From JBCCQH01 sp039024435 (GTDB lineage Bacteria; Bacteroidota; Bacteroidia; J057; JADKCL01), in NCBI GenBank assembly GCA_039024435.1, contig JBCCQH010000005.1, positions 1 through 64,000 of the forward strand: 64,000 bases of DNA, in the 5' to 3' direction. Positions within the stretch are counted from its first letter, which is position 1, and each line of letters opens with the position of its first letter. Both the position numbers and the translations under genes were made by a program. This document shows, piece by piece, positions 46,801 to 54,524 of this stretch. Below the pieces are notes generated by a model. The model was not told the DNA's origin and did no database searches. It saw only the letters and a list, made by a program, of their open reading frames with translations.

Positions 46801-46936
46801 TTCATCTATCTACAAGGCGACCTACACCGCTCCAGCTACCTTGCCCAGTGAAACCAAGGTGACCTTTTCGGCCACCTATGACGGAAAAGCCCTCACCAAT
46901 ACGAAGGACCTCACCCTGACCAAGCCGAGCAACTAA
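43880..46936 (+). CDS. Giant-gene cluster protein C: DNase I-fold (EEP) protein with Ig-like C-terminus
   Basis: A 1018-aa protein with no signal peptide. All endonuclease/exonuclease/phosphatase motifs are present in order: NVVYWNLEEFG with Asn10, ADIICVTE with the metal-binding Glu50, GGDFNLDFY with the Asp/Asn pair near residue 547, and SDHLPV with the catalytic His near residue 784. They are spread by very long insertions, so the family is unusual. Residues about 820-1018 are Ig-like/invasin-type (LIVGESTPVLVTILNEQG; YKATYTAP). Substrate could be DNA, RNA or a phosphoester. Base composition is more AT-rich than genes A and B. It lies 25 bp before gene D. Confidence 0.8.
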   Translation: MPNINVVYWNLEEFGADPNPSKINVPYKDRCRFIAYAALNMEADIICVTELMGNIAQYESKLRTLQSQLNLIFDKNDGPQGNWYFDYIPSALKDDTNITRDANGYYDSETATFASNSDLEFSGINGRYANKAEGYAVFWNQNVAKFSMSMPPKLRSMNLVTRELGSEWTDNEQSFGVWGYQKKSTKKAMQGDPILDNVDYDGNLLRIACTLPKGTIFPSDAGLKDDNQQTLEDAGSITTAEIDLKSSYTIPKGTIIGKEGVRYNYMDAEFVERVAILIPGLYRLTENYTLPDNGTFIPKHCLSLVMEGRETFSYYGDLPDEDHHLWWRYDNAGIQHNRFWATWGGYPYTEQSATGEDTYTWKALPFGGSGYGFYEKNKYDQNSSTNPKGETEINPIYYWDEKLARLAYPHYKNSSGKLAPFTDLFPDYPYRTERKVELSQAGLLRTRRPAFFTIRVNDANNTLYPITLTHSVNSTARLPEEDKDKKPKKNSNNRPYGNRLATFARSLYEAFDHDEIVEIEPTTEPTTDPVEPTVQHGKYVMAPGMIGGDFNLDFYDPKLTRYERWFAASDYTQTYANHGAHLTFLLENSNGATSATDTMQLKTSIQKVWNDMGADLANVFPANFRTNQNDNVCYPGGVAGLTINDYYEYSYGDINYGYVYDLVMAVVELPDDRLELSRVVEGKEADADETKDEKRYDRMNFTANFPQMPLVALEPFVRKKKSHIVEDLSNGPYKKTYINPVGLKRNQRFINRTDVTLTDVDKNAVTVDLSAAVQAANFVRRYISDHLPVLAPLSFATPDPAKIRVDLRRTIFSTDVTKMEANVYANLSIQFKTSEGEVAENPYLIVVLSSDVGAFENQMDDPKRKKVVAVWDSDSKAYLAKFKFPDNSAPLAGISYRINGRKQAGGLTLYCAQTASLTRSKIVCKNTLIVGESTPVLVTILNEQGLGATYDAKKEVKLSIAPTNGSLTDLTHVSSSIYKATYTAPATLPSETKVTFSATYDGKALTNTKDLTLTKPSN

Positions 46937-46961
46937 TATTCAAACCCAAACTTGAATTGAC

Positions 46962-49900
46962 ATGGAAAATTTAGAGCAATTACAGGCATTTCAAGATGCC
47001 ATTGATACCCATATCACCGACTTGGTCTTCTCGCTGTCCGATCACGAAAACATGGACCGTGACTGGAGCGAGATCCAAGCCTTGATTGGCAAAGTGGGAG
47101 CGTACGACGAAGAAAATGACGCCTCTACCCTGACCGTTTACGGCAGTAGCCTGACTTCCGACCTGGACCAAGAGACGGGGCTGATCACCTTTGACGGATT
47201 CATCGACAACCAATTTCGGCTGTTTGAACTCCCTGATGTGTATGTCGCGGTGAGCTTGACCTTTAGTTTGTCCGAATCGGGTGTCAAACAGCTTTCCATC
47301 AAGCTGTCTGACCTGTCCAACTACCGCATTTCCGACAGCTTTCCCGCCTTGACCAGCACCTACGAAGGTGATTTGCTTTCGGAGATTGTATTCGAAGACG
47401 CCAGCCTCACGATTGACAGCATCGGCCAAACGGCCACCAGCGAACCTACGGTAACCTTCCGCGGCACCCTTCAGGACCTGGGACCGTTTGAGCAGGTGTC
47501 CTGGCTGTTCGACGTCGCGTCCCCCACCTTGAACGGCACGATGGTCCTCAAAAGTACCGAAGATGGGAATTACGTTCCGGAAATTGCCAAAGGCAGCAGC
47601 GAGGATGCCAATTTTCTGGCTTCGTTTATCCAGACGAACGACATTGAATGGGGCTATCTGGACAAACTGCATTTCGACCTCTCCGTGCGGATCTACTCCG
47701 AGTTCGATGCTACCGACCAGTATTTTGTCAGCTACGCAGAACTGGTCACCGAATTCAACAACCCCACCTCAGATGTCTACATTCCCATTGTCATGCAACT
47801 GCATGGCCACGGGGAAGGTCTGTTGGGATTTTACCTTGATTCCGATGAGCCCCAGCCAGACCTCAGTGGCAGCGGAGCCGAAGGCTCCGACAAAATGGAC
47901 AGCTACGATATTTTTCTGAATTCAGGATCACTCAAAAAATCATTTGAAGGAACCGACATCTCTTGGGGCGACCTTTCCCTGGATGAATTGCTCTTCACGG
48001 TACATCCTGAATCGCTGACGTTCACCGATATTGCACTGGGAATCAGTTTGGGAAGCGAGTCGGGCTGGTCGATCATTGACGATCGATTTGCCCTGACGGA
48101 TCTCATGGCCAACCTGTCGATCGCCAATCCAAGCGATGCCATCGGCAACATGAGCCTACAACTGCGCGCCATTTTCCAGGTAGGCGATGACAGTGATGGC
48201 ATCGACCTGTACGTAGGCATTGAACTATCTACGCTGGCCTTCAGCATTGGTATGGTCGACGGCAGTGAGATCAGCATCAGCAACTTCCTGGATAGCTTTG
48301 GTGATCGCGATTCGGTTCTGGAGCAAGAAGAGGGGAACACCCTCTCCTTGACCGAATTGGAACTCAGCGGTGACATTAAAAATGGCACCTACGGATTCGA
48401 AGCCGCCGCAACCGGCGACCTGGAAATTATTCCCGGAATCGTTTTCGACGGATTTGGCTTTGAAGCCGACTACTTCGACGGCGCTACTACCATGGACTTC
48501 ACAGCTTACTTCAGTCTTTTGATCGATGAATCCGAAGTGGAAATTGCGGTGGAAGCCAGCAAAGATGGTGCGGGCGCCTGGGAACTCGATGGCGCTACCA
48601 CAGGGGGAGATTCGATACCATTGGGGCAGCTCGTTTCCGAATTGGGCGATAAAATGGGATTCTCAGCGGTCGTTCCTGATCCCATCAGTGACCTGACCAT
48701 CGACTCTTTGAGCTTTGCCTACAACACCCAGTCCAAGGATCTTTCCTTTTCTGGTTCAGCGGACTTCTCCATCAATGACCGCCCCGTAGTACTGTCCATT
48801 GGGGTAGAAGTTTCCCATCAGCAGGATGGCTCTCCGCAGACGGACTTCCAGGGCACGCTCGTCATTGGAAGCAAAAATCCCGCGGAATTTGACCTCACCT
48901 TCAACGCGGACGAAACCTCGCTCATGATCGCAGACTTCGCCGACGACTCCGGAAAAACCGAATTTGACGTCGGCGACCTGGTCAACTCCCTGCTCTCCAC
49001 CGACGAGGTGCCCAGCGGCTTGACCCTGACCTTGAACAGCGCCTTCCTGGCCTACCTCAAGGACAGCACTTCCTCCCAGTTTGCGCTGGGCATCGATGTA
49101 GGCAACGGGATCGACCTCTCGAACCTGCCGCTGGTGGGCAAGCTCTATCCCAAGGGCAAAAACATCGCCCTGAACTACCAGTTGCAGTACGCCTCCTCGG
49201 AATTTTCCAGTGACGATGCGGACACCGTCAACGGCAACCTCCCCGCCGCCGTCCACCCGCTGCATACCCAGTCGGACGGCACGGTGAAGCAGGGGCTGGA
49301 CCTGGCCATGAGCATGAACCTGGGCGAAGACCTCCTGCCCTTCGACCTGAACCTCGCCGCCAGCGGTTCCGAGGACGATCCCGTCAACGGCGGGGTCAAC
49401 CCCATTCCCGAAAACACTGCGCCGGTGGTTCCGATGGCCTCGGGAAGTCCCGAAGACCTGAAATGGTTCGACATTCAGAAGAGCTTCGGGCCGGTCCACT
49501 TCCACCGGATCGGGGCGGCACTGAGCGGCGACGACCTGACCTTCGCCCTGGACGCCTCCTTCAGCTTGGGTGGGCTGGAGATTTCCCTGGACGGCCTGGA
49601 AGTCACGTCGAGCCTGACCAAGTTCAACCCCGAATTCGACCTGAAAGGGATCGGCATCGACTACTCGAATCCCGTCCTGGAAATCGGGGCGGCATTCCTT
49701 CGCGAAACCCTCACCGATCCCACCAACAACACCACCTACGACGAGTACGACGGCGGTGCCTTGTTGCGGATGGAGGAACTGACCATCGGCGCAATCGGAT
49801 CCTACGCCTACGTGAACGGACAGCCCTCGCTGTTCATCTACGCGGCGCTGGACTATCCGCTGGGCGGCCCTCCCTTCTTCTTCGTGACCGGCCTGAGCCT

Positions 49901-51617
49901 GGGCTTTGGCTACAACCGCTCCCTGCTCGTCCCCTCCGTGGACAAGGTCCTGGAATTCCCCCTCGTGGCCGAAGCCATGGCTGGCCAAGCGCTGCGCGCG
50001 GATGCAGGCAAGGATGAACTCTCCACCGAGTTGGAATCGATTCACACCTACGTCCCCGTGCGGATCGGCCAAATGTTCCTCGCGGCGGGCATCAACTTCA
50101 CGACCTTCAAGCTGATCGACTCGAACATCTTGCTGGCCGCTTCCTTCGGGAACCGCTTTGAGCTGGACCTACTTGGGGTCTCGACCCTGATCGTTCCGCC
50201 CGAAACGAATGGCAAGGAATCGCTGGCGGTGATCCAGATGGCCTTGAAAGGGGCCTTTATCCCCGACGAGGGCTTTGTGGGGCTGAGTGGACAACTCACT
50301 TCGGCGTCCTACATCATCTCCAAGGACTGCCGCCTGAACGGAGGATTCGCCTTCTACGCCTGGTACAGCGGCGACAACAAAGACGAGTTCGTGGCGACCA
50401 TTGGCGGGTACCACCCCAGCTTCAAGGTCCCCTCCTACTTCCCCAGCGTGCCGCGCTTGTCCTTCAATTGGCAACTCGACGATCACACCCACATGTCGGG
50501 CGACGCCTACTTCGCCTTGTGCGCGCACGCGGTGATGGCGGGCGGCCACTTCGAAGCCGTGTACGAAGAAGGCAACCTGAAGGCCTGGTACAAGGTCGGC
50601 GCCGACTTCCTGGTCGCCTGGAAGCCTTACCACTACGAAGCCTCGATCTACGTGAACATCGGTGCTTCCTACACCTACCACTTCTTCGGCACGCACCACA
50701 TCAGCGTGGACGTGGGCGCGGACGTGAACATCTGGGGGCCCGAGTTCGGGGGCCACGCCAGGGTGGACCTGGGCGTCTGCTCGGTCAGCGTCGACTTCGG
50801 CGCGGACAAGGACGGCGATGGCAAAGCCATCGAATGGGAAGAGTTCTACAAGAATTTCCTGACGGGCGTAACGCCCTGCACCGTGGCCGTAGGCTCGGGA
50901 CTGGTCGGCAAAGAAAGCAACGGGGACTCCGACACCGGCGAACTCTGGATCGTCAACGCAAAGGAGCTGAAGCTGCTCACCGACAACTTTGTGCCCGCCC
51001 GCGCAGTCAATTGGTCCAGCACTGAGCTGTCGCCTTCAGACTTCAATGCCGAAGTCGGGGTCGCCCCCATGGAAATCGCGGCCGCCGATTTCACCTCCAC
51101 CCAAACCGTCAAGGTCTGGAAGCAGAACGAAAACGACAATACCTGGAGCGATGACACCAGCAACTTCAAGCCCACCATCATCAAAAAGAAGGCCCCAAGC
51201 GGCCTCTGGGGGCAAAAGTTGAAGCCCGATGTCAACGATGACCAGTTCATCGCCAATACCTTTGCCGGTCTGGAAATTGTGCCCAGCAGCACCCTGATTC
51301 CCGGACAGAGCAGCATCATCTCCACTTCCTTCGTCAAGTACGAAACGCTCCCCAAGCAGGATGCCTTTGCCTGGGGCACGCGGACCGATTTTGTCGACGG
51401 CTACGGCACCGATGAAGTGGGCGCCCGGACGGCCATCCGCGACGGCGATACCGAAAGCAACGATGGCATCACCGGTGCCCAGGTAGTCGCCCGCCGAAAT
51501 GCCGTCCTGGAGGCCCTGGGCTTCTCCGCGACCATTGACCTGGACAGCAGCCTGGCCGACGACTTCGTCCTGGCGCCGCAAGTCGCGCCTTCCGCAACCG
51601 TACCCGCAGCCCTTTAA
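46962..51617 (+). CDS. Giant-gene cluster protein D, 1551 aa, DUF6603-like with EF-hand
   Basis: A 1551-aa protein with no signal peptide. The N-terminal 650 residues are a repetitive beta region made of variable units (LTDLMANLSIANPS; MSLQLRAIFQVGD). The C-terminal half resembles DUF6603 proteins as I remember them (YPLGGPPFFFVTGLSLGFGYN; SFNWQLDDHTHMSGDAYFALC). Near residue 1282 is a perfect EF-hand loop, DKDGDGKAIEWE, predicted to bind calcium. The first half is less GC-rich than the second, with a change near 48.9 kb. Function is unknown; a scaffold or shell role is inference. Confidence 0.6.
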   Translation: MENLEQLQAFQDAIDTHITDLVFSLSDHENMDRDWSEIQALIGKVGAYDEENDASTLTVYGSSLTSDLDQETGLITFDGFIDNQFRLFELPDVYVAVSLTFSLSESGVKQLSIKLSDLSNYRISDSFPALTSTYEGDLLSEIVFEDASLTIDSIGQTATSEPTVTFRGTLQDLGPFEQVSWLFDVASPTLNGTMVLKSTEDGNYVPEIAKGSSEDANFLASFIQTNDIEWGYLDKLHFDLSVRIYSEFDATDQYFVSYAELVTEFNNPTSDVYIPIVMQLHGHGEGLLGFYLDSDEPQPDLSGSGAEGSDKMDSYDIFLNSGSLKKSFEGTDISWGDLSLDELLFTVHPESLTFTDIALGISLGSESGWSIIDDRFALTDLMANLSIANPSDAIGNMSLQLRAIFQVGDDSDGIDLYVGIELSTLAFSIGMVDGSEISISNFLDSFGDRDSVLEQEEGNTLSLTELELSGDIKNGTYGFEAAATGDLEIIPGIVFDGFGFEADYFDGATTMDFTAYFSLLIDESEVEIAVEASKDGAGAWELDGATTGGDSIPLGQLVSELGDKMGFSAVVPDPISDLTIDSLSFAYNTQSKDLSFSGSADFSINDRPVVLSIGVEVSHQQDGSPQTDFQGTLVIGSKNPAEFDLTFNADETSLMIADFADDSGKTEFDVGDLVNSLLSTDEVPSGLTLTLNSAFLAYLKDSTSSQFALGIDVGNGIDLSNLPLVGKLYPKGKNIALNYQLQYASSEFSSDDADTVNGNLPAAVHPLHTQSDGTVKQGLDLAMSMNLGEDLLPFDLNLAASGSEDDPVNGGVNPIPENTAPVVPMASGSPEDLKWFDIQKSFGPVHFHRIGAALSGDDLTFALDASFSLGGLEISLDGLEVTSSLTKFNPEFDLKGIGIDYSNPVLEIGAAFLRETLTDPTNNTTYDEYDGGALLRMEELTIGAIGSYAYVNGQPSLFIYAALDYPLGGPPFFFVTGLSLGFGYNRSLLVPSVDKVLEFPLVAEAMAGQALRADAGKDELSTELESIHTYVPVRIGQMFLAAGINFTTFKLIDSNILLAASFGNRFELDLLGVSTLIVPPETNGKESLAVIQMALKGAFIPDEGFVGLSGQLTSASYIISKDCRLNGGFAFYAWYSGDNKDEFVATIGGYHPSFKVPSYFPSVPRLSFNWQLDDHTHMSGDAYFALCAHAVMAGGHFEAVYEEGNLKAWYKVGADFLVAWKPYHYEASIYVNIGASYTYHFFGTHHISVDVGADVNIWGPEFGGHARVDLGVCSVSVDFGADKDGDGKAIEWEEFYKNFLTGVTPCTVAVGSGLVGKESNGDSDTGELWIVNAKELKLLTDNFVPARAVNWSSTELSPSDFNAEVGVAPMEIAAADFTSTQTVKVWKQNENDNTWSDDTSNFKPTIIKKKAPSGLWGQKLKPDVNDDQFIANTFAGLEIVPSSTLIPGQSSIISTSFVKYETLPKQDAFAWGTRTDFVDGYGTDEVGARTAIRDGDTESNDGITGAQVVARRNAVLEALGFSATIDLDSSLADDFVLAPQVAPSATVPAAL

Positions 51618-51636
51618 CTTCTAACCACCAACTATC

Positions 51637-53523
51637 ATGAGCGATACAAGCAATGTAAAATTCATCGAGTTCCACCAGCCCGCGCTGGAAAGTGGAACCT
51701 ACAAAGTGACGGTCGAACAAGACGTGTCCGCCACCGGCATTCCCCAGCAAAATTACGGCGCGGAGCAAGTCTTCTTCGTGGGCGGGGAGCGCTTCCAGAT
51801 CTTGCCCACTCAGATTGCGGGGGTCTTCCCCCCCCATCTGAGCGTGGGCGACCATTCCAATGTCTTTCCCCACCTGATGATTTCCCGCAATACCCTGCCC
51901 TGGGAGCGGGAGGCGGTCTCCGGCAACCCAGAAATCCCCTGGATGGCGCTGCTGGTCGTCCATTCGGAGGAATACAGCCTCGTCAATTCGTCGAGCACCA
52001 CCTTGGGAAATCTGATCGCTGCCTCCCAGAGCCCTAGCTTTCCCGGCGTCGCGCTGGAACCCGGCCAGTCGGCCACGCAAAAAGTCACCGTATTGGACGT
52101 CGACGGCAGCTTGCTGGACCAGATCCTGCCCGATCCCAATGCCATGCAGTACCTCTCCCACGTGCGCCAGGGGCTGGACGACGGCCTCGCCCTGGCCGAC
52201 GAGGGGGAAGACCTCGCGGTGCTCATCGCCAATCGCCTCCCCGAGGCGGGCGGCAACAGCACGGTGTACCTGATCTCGCTGGAAGACCGCTACGACGGAC
52301 AGGGCAACTTCATCGGTTGGACCAACGAGGAAGGAAAATCCATCCGCTTCGTGCAGTTGTACTCCTGGAAATTTACCTGCACCGATCCGGACAAGGATTT
52401 CCCCAACTTGGTGTACCATCTGGACAACAACCAGTCCTCCCTCCGCAAAGGGGACACGGGCACTGCCGCCGTAGATGACTTTCTGAAAATGGGCTTCTAT
52501 CCTTTGCCCCACAAGTTGCGGCAGGGCGGGCAGACTGTTTCCTGGTACCACGGCCCGCTGGCCCCCAGCTCCAATGGGGAAAGCATCGATTTTCCCGCGG
52601 CGGGATCGGACGCGCTGATGCGCTACTATCCCTCGGTCGGCATGTTCGATGCGTCTTACGCTTCGGCCTGGGAATTGGGGCGGCTCCTGGCGCTGCAAAA
52701 CACGCAGTTTTCCACCGAGCTGTACCAATGGAAGCGGCGCTACGCCCAGGCGGGCAATGCCGCCGACCAAACGGCGGCCAGCGGAGTGGCACACCTGAAC
52801 GGCGGCAACCAGGATACGAGCACGGAAGCCATGCCCGCCACTTGCCTGAGTTGGCTCGACGACCTGAAGAAGCTCAAGGGCGTCCCCTTCGGCTACCTGG
52901 TGCCCGATGAAGAACTGCTGCCCGCGGAATCGATTCGCTTTTTCCAGGTGGACAACCTGTGGCAGGAGTCCCTGCTGGATGGCGCCTTGAGCGTGGGGAG
53001 GGTGACGAGCAGCGACGTGGACCTGGACACCGACATCTACAATACGGAGGAGTCACTGAGCGCTTCCACGATGACGGGCTTCATCCTCCGCTCCGAGGTG
53101 GTCTCGGGCTGGCCGGGCATGTTGATTGAAGGCTATTCGGATACCGACGGCGCCAATTCGGTGAAGTTGTCGCGGCGCGATCTCCTCTCGAACAACGTGA
53201 TGATCTGCCTGTTCGACGGCGACGTACAAGCGGTGGACTTCCACCTGAAGCCCGAAGTGCTGCACTTTGGGGCGCTTGCCCAGGGGGCAAGCAGCTACAT
53301 CAAGAACCTCCGCGATGGCGATGGCGAGGAGAACGGCCCATCGATTTCCCTGCCGCTGAACACCAAGCGCGCGGTGGACGTCTCGGAATTGCTGGCCCGC
53401 ATCCAGAATGCGAGTGACGCGAACCCGGGCCTCGTGGAGTGGCCCAACCGTCCCACTTCCGCGGACCTCGCCCTGCAAATGTTGGAAGGCATCGATCGGA
53501 TTCGCTTCCAACGCAAGGTTTAA
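51637..53523 (+). CDS. Giant-gene cluster protein E, 628 aa, unknown
   Basis: I cannot name the family. The protein has no signal peptide. Conserved-looking blocks are FIEFHQPALESGTYKV at the N-terminus, FPHLMISRNTLPWERE near residues 74-89, IPWMALLVVHSEEY near 97-110, LISLEDRYDG near 211-220, WYHGPL near 305-310 and a WELGRLLALQNTQFSTELY helix near 347-365. No catalytic motif was found. It starts 19 bp after gene D, so it is very likely cotranscribed with it. I vaguely recall homologues in other phyla, but this cannot be confirmed here. Confidence 0.6.
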   Translation: MSDTSNVKFIEFHQPALESGTYKVTVEQDVSATGIPQQNYGAEQVFFVGGERFQILPTQIAGVFPPHLSVGDHSNVFPHLMISRNTLPWEREAVSGNPEIPWMALLVVHSEEYSLVNSSSTTLGNLIAASQSPSFPGVALEPGQSATQKVTVLDVDGSLLDQILPDPNAMQYLSHVRQGLDDGLALADEGEDLAVLIANRLPEAGGNSTVYLISLEDRYDGQGNFIGWTNEEGKSIRFVQLYSWKFTCTDPDKDFPNLVYHLDNNQSSLRKGDTGTAAVDDFLKMGFYPLPHKLRQGGQTVSWYHGPLAPSSNGESIDFPAAGSDALMRYYPSVGMFDASYASAWELGRLLALQNTQFSTELYQWKRRYAQAGNAADQTAASGVAHLNGGNQDTSTEAMPATCLSWLDDLKKLKGVPFGYLVPDEELLPAESIRFFQVDNLWQESLLDGALSVGRVTSSDVDLDTDIYNTEESLSASTMTGFILRSEVVSGWPGMLIEGYSDTDGANSVKLSRRDLLSNNVMICLFDGDVQAVDFHLKPEVLHFGALAQGASSYIKNLRDGDGEENGPSISLPLNTKRAVDVSELLARIQNASDANPGLVEWPNRPTSADLALQMLEGIDRIRFQRKV

Positions 53524-53646
53524 GCTCTATTGGATAAAGTGTTGGCGCTGGTCTGCCCTCGATTGGGGGTGGATCAGCGCTGCTTTTGGGGGGGGGGCAG
53601 GTTGATTGGAAAAGTACTTGCCAAGCGCGGGGAGGTCCGACTTTCG

Positions 53647-54258
53647 TTAGAGGATGTACTCTTCCATCCAGCGGGGAACGAGGTGGTCGTCCGCACTTTT
53701 GAGATCGGTATTTCTAACCAGTTCCCGGGGCACACCGCTGTCAGCCAACGACGGGAATAGGCTAGTATGGGGTTCATTCCAAAAATAGGTTCCGGTTCTT
53801 TCCCCAAACCATACATTTTCAAATAGATGACGTTCATTGAGGAGGACATCCCAATCTTCGTAGAGGCGTTCGAAGAATCGCAGACAGCGCCCGCGATCCA
53901 TTTTGGGAGTCGGAATATAGCTACCCACGGGCAACAAACAGAGCAATCCCCAAGTGGATTCAACCAAGCCGTCGAAAAATAGCTTGTCTTCCATCGCTCC
54001 AACTTCCTCGGTTCCGAGGGTCCATTTAAAGTACCGCGATGGAGCATAGGTCCTAAAGTGGGGTTGCGCTCCGACTTCAGGGTTGATCTCGAATAGTACA
54101 CGCACCGAACTGCCTTTGGGGAACATCTCCTCGGTGTCGATATAATCGTTCTCGCTCGAGCGAGGCCATTGCCCATTCTTTTTGATCTTCGCCATCCATC
54201 GCCCCACGGGGCGGTGAACTTCTTTGCCGGTGCCGAAAAGGATCTTGGGTATTTTCAT
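53647..54258 (-). CDS. Hypothetical 203-aa protein convergent with giant-gene cluster
   Basis: I do not recognise this protein. It has no signal peptide or membrane helix. It is rich in Trp and aromatic residues, with blocks PVGRWMAKIKKNGQWP, RYFKWTLGTEEVGA and WDVLLNERHLFENVWFG. Base composition is lower in GC than the cluster. It reads toward gene E (stop at 53647, 124 bp from the end of E) and is divergent from the TIGR03790 gene. By analogy with toxin-immunity pairs it could be an immunity protein, but nothing in the sequence proves that. Confidence 0.55.
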   Translation of the reverse strand: MKIPKILFGTGKEVHRPVGRWMAKIKKNGQWPRSSENDYIDTEEMFPKGSSVRVLFEINPEVGAQPHFRTYAPSRYFKWTLGTEEVGAMEDKLFFDGLVESTWGLLCLLPVGSYIPTPKMDRGRCLRFFERLYEDWDVLLNERHLFENVWFGERTGTYFWNEPHTSLFPSLADSGVPRELVRNTDLKSADDHLVPRWMEEYIL

Positions 54259-54408
54259 GCGGGCCTTTGCTCAGTTCTAATTTATCAAGTTAGAAGTTTT
54301 AGGTTCTCGAGCGCGTCGCGGGACCCCCGGCGAATGCCCATTCAATTCTTAAACCACACGTCCTTATCCTACCAGATGTCCCTCAATAAGCTCGGGAGCT
54401 CAGTTTTT

Positions 54409-54434
54409 TACCCTGACAAAATAAAATCAGGGTA
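54409..54434. other. Perfect hairpin in the divergent intergenic region
   Basis: TACCCTGA (54409-54416) pairs with TCAGGGTA (54427-54434) around a 10-nt A-rich loop, flanked by a T-run on the left and an A-run on the right. It resembles a bidirectional terminator, yet it lies between two genes that read away from each other, so its role is unclear. Confidence 0.45.
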
Positions 54435-54524
54435 CCCAAAAAATGCAGGGTTCGGTTTTGACCCCTATGCGGAGTGCGCTTCCTTTTATCTTGCGGGCAT
54501 CAGCAATAACCTCAGAACAATTCC

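Noticed and set aside
53588..53597. A run of ten G residues after gene E, considered as a phase-variation switch
   Set aside because: It lies outside both neighbouring coding regions (stops at 53523 and 53647), so slippage would not change a reading frame; it could also be a sequencing artefact.
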